Assembly (NCBI GenBank): GCA_964036275.1
Contig: OZ038433.1
Span: 9,093,048 to 9,157,047, forward strand
DNA length: 64,000 nucleotides
Direction: 5' to 3'
Source of the DNA: Litoditis marina
Lineage: Eukaryota > Nematoda > Chromadorea > Rhabditida > Rhabditidae
How positions within the stretch are numbered: the first letter of the stretch is position 1; every line of letters starts with the position of its first letter. The translations under genes were made by a program, and so were the position numbers. Below the pieces are notes generated by a model. It did no database searches and was not told where the DNA came from. It saw only the letters and a list, made by a program, of their open reading frames with translations. Below, in pieces: positions 59,182-64,000 of this stretch.

Positions 59182-59810
59182 GAGAGCTTGGAAAAGTTGC
59201 CTAGTTTTCCGAATACATAGTTGAATTTGTGAATTAGACACTAGCGCAGAACTACGTTTTTGGATGAGAAATTGCATGATTCTTTAACATGATCATAATT
59301 CCATAACTTTTTGCATTTTTTGCTCTTTCGCTATTTCGCTCAAAAGTCTCCTTTCGTTGGCCGTTCCATTGAAGAGAATCGAGTCCATCACCTCGCCAGA
59401 ACCAATAACTCGCAAATTGCAAGAACCATCGCAAGAACCATCGCAAGCAAGAGCAAGAACCAAGAAGCAATAGGAAGAGCGAGAACAGAAAGCAAGAAAA
59501 GACCCGAGAACCCGCAAAAACCAAGAAGTCACCGAGAACTTTTATGCGCCACAAATGAGTAATTGTAAGTGCAATGTTTTCTGGTCTAGAATTACATTCA
59601 TGGTCTAGAATTAGGTTTCTCTGTAGATAAAGCCAGGTCTTTGCGTTTCGGTTTCAAAAATTAATATAAGATCAACTGTGTATTTGTGAGAGATAAAGTA
59701 CAATAGCCAATCGTAACCTCGTCTGTAGTGTAAAAAATTGGCATTTACAAAGGAAACCGAACAAATAAACATATTTACACATATTTATGTGATATGCCTA
59801 ACCAGACTGT

Positions 59811-61591
59811 CTAGAAATAGGTTTCTCTGTAGATGAAGCCAGCCGGCCACTTGCGAATAGCCCATCTGCGCAGTTCGTCATAGATCATGATGAGCAGAGC
59901 GTACGGAAGGGCGATCATCGCCAGTTGCAGACTGGAAAATACATTGTAAGTTTAATTAAATAAGCAAACCTAGGTCGAATGAAAGTTTAATGTTACAAAA
60001 CAGTATTTATAATATATAAATTATAATAATAATAATAATAATTTATTGCTCATATATAAATGGCAGAACAAATTGTAACGTGTTATGATGACGATAAAGA
60101 GTTTGGAATTCAATTTGTGAACACACAAATACAAAGGATTCAATGACAACGTACTCGGGTAAACTATCAAATTTCGGTCTTTCAAATTATCAAATTATCA
60201 AATTTCGGTCTTTCAAATTATCAAATTTCGGTCTTTCAATTTTCAAGGAATATAAGATTTCTTCACTAACGTAATCAGATCTATTTCTAATTTTTCATTG
60301 AGTTTTTGATATCTTTCAATCAATAACCAGAAAAACGAACCGGAGTCCTGTGATCTTGAGAGCCTGATCAATAAATGGCGTATTCATGAGGAAAATAGCA
60401 AGGAAACAGGTGAACAACAGCGAAGTGTTCAGGACATTGTTCCTGGAAAAGACACATCATCAAAGCGTTCAACAGTTAGTTTCAATGTAGTCGTATGTGA
60501 TCGAAGTAATGCGGAATTCGTCTAGGTTTTTAAAATTCGTCTAGGTTTTTAAAATTCGTCTAAGTTTTTCAAATTCGTCTAGGTTTTATAAAATTCGTCT
60601 AGGTAAAGATGGGATTGAAGAACCGTGAACAGTATTTATTCTTTGGAATAGTTTGGTATTAATTATAATGTGAATATTGGGAATGAACAACCTGATCTCT
60701 TCTAGTTTGTATTTTTTTTAAATCTTTGATCTTCGATCTTAGAGGTCAACTGGAACTCACTCCATTCCCTGCTGAACCAGACTGTTCTTTCTCGTCTTTG
60801 CAATGATGACATCAGCCCATTGAACGACCACAATCGAGAAGAAAAACGCTCCGTGACAACAGCTTTCCAGAGATTTTCGTCCATGGTACGTCTAAAACGT
60901 TAGTTTTTTAGTTACAAATAATAATGAAAGTTTAAAATTAACTAACTAATAAACTAAATGTATAAAACGACAGTTAAATTAGGACAAAAAAAGTGGTGGG
61001 TGTCGCCTTCACCCCGAAAAGTTAAGTACTATGGTTGAAGTAAGTTAGATAAGTACTTAGTACTAAGTTACATTCAACATTCGTTCACAGATAGACTGCA
61101 ACTTTGTAAACTAGTTCAAAACTGTACAAAACACGTAAACCATTTTAAGGATAGTTCATTCATGTTCCTAATTGTGTGAACTGATGTGATACACTAGGAG
61201 CATTGAACGAGGTCACGTGGGTACGTGAGAGTGAATGTGAAAGCGTACCCATTGTTGGCCGAAAGAGTCCTCCAAATCGTTGATTCCTTTAGAATCCCAC
61301 TGAGTTCGAATGTTGTAGAGGGAGCTAGGCATCCAACCATGGTACATCATGATGGCTAGAATGGAAAGAAATATCTGTGTGACTACAATTGAGTTGTAGT
61401 TTGGAGTGATCACCGAACAAATTTCAAACTATAACTAAAACACAGCGAATGCGGCCACGACTTTTGATTGTTCTGCGCAGAATGTAACTATAAAACTAAA
61501 CTTTAAAAAACGCACGACCTTACCGAAATAGGTGGTGAAACCAGCGAAAGCCTGGAGAATTCCAATCTGTAGGTATGCGAAGATGATCAAT
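59811..61591 (-). CDS. Na+/K+-ATPase alpha subunit, C-terminal exons (partial)
   Basis: Last five exons on the minus strand: 61524-61591, 61249-61355, 60761-60891, 60341-60442, 59811-59931, about 175 residues in continuous phase. They cover the end of the P-type ATPase membrane domain (M7-M10): [18 protein letters not shown], the beta-subunit-contacting loop with [41 protein letters not shown], and the tail ending YRETYF, where the family usually ends ETYY. The enzyme exports 3 Na+ for 2 K+ across the plasma membrane; the phosphorylation and nucleotide domains are not seen. The segment is clearly alpha-type but more divergent in the M7-M8 loop than typical housekeeping isoforms, so a nematode-specific paralog is possible. 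Two introns carry tandem repeats. Confidence 0.88.
60163..60245. repeat. Tandem repeat CAAATTTCGGTCTTT
   Basis: Three copies of ATCAAATTTCGGTCTTTCAA with AAATTATC spacers, in the last Na+/K+-ATPase intron. Confidence 0.85.
60515..60604. repeat. 19-bp tandem repeat (about 5 copies)
   Basis: Unit ATTCGTCTAGGTTTTTAAA, about five copies with single changes, in a Na+/K+-ATPase intron. Confidence 0.9.
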
Positions 61592-62707
61592 CTGAAAGTA
61601 GAGCATATATCGAGTTTTACGGCTTCACGTAAATTTCATTTATTATATAAATCATAATCCCAAATTTTCTGAATACATAGTATTACTACTACATGCAATT
61701 TACCAGCGATAGACGATTAATAAGATGTAGTTTGTAGTTTGAGTAGTTTGAAAAAAGAGAGAAAAGAGAGGTTTGCTCTTTCAACGCTTATACGGCACGT
61801 GCTCGATTCCACTGTGGTTCGTTCATTTTAGTTCGAAATTTATATATTATGGCATGCATCGAAATCAGACTGCAACTGAGAATGACCTTTCACCTTTTCC
61901 ATTGTCATAATATCACAATAACTTAACTTATCACAATAAACATCAAAAACGACACAAGTAAAAACACGAATCCTCTGAACAGAAACCTGTTATGGACAGG
62001 ATTAAAAACGACATAAAACGAAAACGACAAACGATGAGGCTTTTCTTTATCCAAGTTTTATGGTTCTAATAGTGCGGTTTGAAAAATGTTTACTAAAAAT
62101 TTTCGGCAGAATTTCTATTCTCTGGCACACCTGTTCTCACACAGCTTCATTTGACCTTCTTACAGGTCCATTTCAGGCACTATGCCTTCTATTCATGCTA
62201 TATTCGTCGGTTTTATAAAAATTTTTGATATAAATTATTGCGTCATCTTATGACCAAGTGCAACACAATACATCGGTTTCTTAGTGTGGTAGTTAAAGCC
62301 AGCACACGCCTCGGTCCCCTCGTGTCCCCATCATCATACGTGTGTGTCCTTCTAAAATTAATTATTCTTCTATCCTAACGGGTCTATTTTTGCAAAATGT
62401 TTTCATTAAGTTTATTTCCTCTATTCGGGTTTTATTCACCCTTTTCGTAAGCAGTAGTTCCCAGTTAGTTCCCATGGCAGTGCTGCGAAGGTTCGACAGT
62501 TCTATATTTCAATATTTTCTATTCGTGCTATTCATGACGCCTCTATCAGGCAGAAAGGTAAGCAGGCGTTCTTGTGCAGGTGTACTCGAGCAGCTCATGT
62601 CTGCACCGATCTATACATTCGAGGGTTTTCTACAATGGAGAGCAGAGTTCCAGTCGTCAGTGTCTATATTCTCGACTGTGTTCTATTGCCTATTGCGAGA
62701 GGTTGAA

Positions 62708-62785
62708 AGGCGTCATGACGTCATATATTTGGTCTGCACCTCGTATCTCGATGCGAAGGTGGCTCGTATCTCGATGCGATGCTGA
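62708..62785. repeat. CGTCATGACGTCATATATTTGG repeat, copy 1
   Basis: GCGTCATGACGTCATATATT, then GGTGGCTCGTATCTCGATGC. Copies follow at 63241-63305 and, degenerate, at 63645-63700. The first phrase is built on a TGACGTCA palindrome (a perfect CRE/bZIP site), though it may be only part of the element. Confidence 0.7.
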
Positions 62786-63240
62786 TATTTAGGTGTGAGG
62801 AACGTGTTTCCGGTCGGAAGTTGTATTTTTCCTATCTTTGGAGTGGTTTGCGTCGAAACGCACAGGGCATTCAACCCAGAAAAGTCGTATTTTATTTTTG
62901 CTCAAAATCCTTTAATTTACACATTTCTGCATCAAAATTACTATATGTATCATTTAAATGTTAAGAAAAGGAAGATTCTTCCGGGGTTTTCGCTATTGTA
63001 TTTTGGAGAGTTTTTTCGGGGCAAATATACGACAGGAAACGCGGAGCAACTGTGGAAATTAATTTGTTCCGGGAACTATGCTATGTGCTATCTCTCGAGA
63101 GGCGACTGTTGACGGTTAATTCAAGTGCTTTTAGAAGTGTGCACGCATGCACGGTTCAAGTTTAGAAGTTTGACTTCCTCCGATTAGAACGTAGATTTTG
63201 ACCTTATTGGGCATTCATCCAGGAAAATCATTATTTTCTT

Positions 63241-63305
63241 CGCGTCATGACGTCATATATTTGGTTTTCACCTCCAAGGTGGCTCGTATCTCGATGCGAT
63301 ATAGT
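63241..63305. repeat. CGTCATGACGTCATATATTTGG repeat, copy 2
   Basis: The same two phrases as copy 1 (GCGTCATGACGTCATATATT and GGTGGCTCGTATCTCGATGC) with a shorter gap. Confidence 0.7.
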
Positions 63306-63644
63306 CGGTTCCGTGAGAAGGGCTGGTATTTTCTTCAACGCGGTAGTTCTTCTAACTATGGGATGGATTACGGTTGAAACAAATGTAACCCAGGAAATTC
63401 GTTCAGTTATCGATTCACAGTTTCACCTCTCAATTTATAGTGTTGCTCTTAATGTTCGGAAGGGAACCCGTTTTCCGAGTATAGTATCGAGTATACGAAG
63501 TACAAAGTACGATTACGATGACGCGGGAACTTGATTAGCTTTCTCCTGTTACAAGTTACACCTGCGGTGTGTTACGTCGGTAGCCAATGCTATGGTGGCC
63601 GCTCTTAAAGAGTAAGTTTATCCAGAAGTTGAACGAGATCAGGG

Positions 63645-63700
63645 CGTCATATATTTTGCTACATATTCGAGGTGGTTCCTATCTCTATGCGAAGTTGTTT
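63645..63700. repeat. CGTCATGACGTCATATATTTGG repeat, copy 3 (decayed)
   Basis: GGCGTCATATATTTTGC, then GGTGGTTCCTATCTCTATGC. The TGACGTCA palindrome is lost. Confidence 0.55.
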
Positions 63701-64000
63701 TTTTATTATGTCGAGCTAATAGTGCTTTTATCCTAGGAAAGGCATTTCTTTTCTACAAAGACCAGCTTCTGCCTGAAAGCTTCTATTGACAAGGTTTGTG
63801 ACAAAATTGCTTTTGCACCCAAATTTGTGGAATTTTGTCCAGTTCGTGGGATTGAAGGTTATATTGTCCGTTGTCTCTCAAGATACGGTGGCGTTCGAGG
63901 CAAGTGCTAGGCGCCCCTGGAAGGCTGCAAGGTTTATGACTTTAGAGATAGAGAACACTGTTCTATACTGATCGAGTGCGATTACAGTCTTCTGTGTTCA

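Larger units (their letters stand above)
55686..59810. other. Intergenic region: foldback element, GC-rich TATA stretch
   Basis: No protein-coding gene is supported. A minus-strand B-box relic (GGTTCGAATCC) is at 55790-55800. 55.9-56.7 kb is plain AT-rich DNA. The 1.17-kb foldback is at 56779-57949. 58300-58700 is unusually GC-rich and holds a TATATAA, and a duplicated stem-loop follows at 58701 and 59138. 59380-59520 contains short CAAGAACCATCG-type repeats. Confidence 0.5.
61592..64000. other. Probable Na+/K+-ATPase intron with dispersed repeats
   Basis: The ATPase reading frame needs an upstream exon ending in phase 2, and I find none between here and the window end, so this is probably one long intron, or the exons are beyond 64000. 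It contains three copies of a repeat (62708, 63241, 63645) and no other recognisable gene. Open frames at 62.3-62.8 and 63.2-63.5 kb overlap the repeat and look like chance. Confidence 0.5.

Noticed and set aside
62342..62785. 147-residue plus-strand protein
   Set aside because: It overlaps the dispersed CGTCATGACG repeat and has no start context or family resemblance.

Overview
The window looks like a stretch of nematode nuclear genome, and no species is claimed. It is AT-rich. Every confident gene is split into short exons bounded by GT...TTTCAG-type introns. The encoded proteins (a nematode-style cytoplasmic tyrosine phosphatase, a 7TM chemoreceptor-like protein, a torsin AAA+ ATPase, GnT-II/MGAT2 and a Na+/K+-ATPase alpha C-terminus) fit a nematode best. 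I joined the exons by hand from splice sites and reading phase, and phase closes exactly across each multi-exon gene unless stated otherwise.

Layout. 1-6.6 kb: no gene, dense small transposons and a tRNA-derived SINE. 6.6-12.9 kb (+): chemoreceptor-like 7TM protein, 8 exons, with large foldback elements in its introns. 12.9-19.1 kb: repeats, a decayed RNase H-like fragment of a non-LTR retrotransposon and one possible proline-rich exon (-). 19.1-23.3 kb (+): tyrosine phosphatase, 10 exons, complete active site. 23.6-28.1 kb (-): torsin, 10 exons, converging on the phosphatase. 28.7-30.05 kb (+): small secreted protein of unknown family. 30.05-37.7 kb: repeats, a 110-bp-arm hairpin and long CT/GA microsatellites. 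37.7-43.9 kb (+): MGAT2. 44.9-46.8 and 47.7-49.6 kb (-): a tandem pair of single-pass membrane proteins with Pro/Ala-rich tails and an identical first exon. 51.5-55.7 kb (+): secreted Cys-containing protein, 6 exons. 55.7-59.8 kb: a 1.17-kb foldback element with two divergent tRNA-like modules, then a GC-rich TATA-bearing stretch followed by a duplicated stem-loop. 59.8-61.6 kb (-): last five exons of a Na+/K+-ATPase alpha subunit whose 5' part is not recognised in the window.

The genes do not form a pathway. Torsin and MGAT2 both act in the secretory system, but their proximity is not evidence of a shared function. The most distinctive content is the mobile DNA: two hAT-like copies with 8-bp target duplications and internal minisatellites, TTAA-flanked MITEs, one SINE family carrying different tRNA-like heads, and large foldback elements. 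The most interesting gene-level signals are the gene-converted-looking tandem membrane-protein pair, and a torsin with a GKT (not GKN) Walker A and an NDEL C-terminus.
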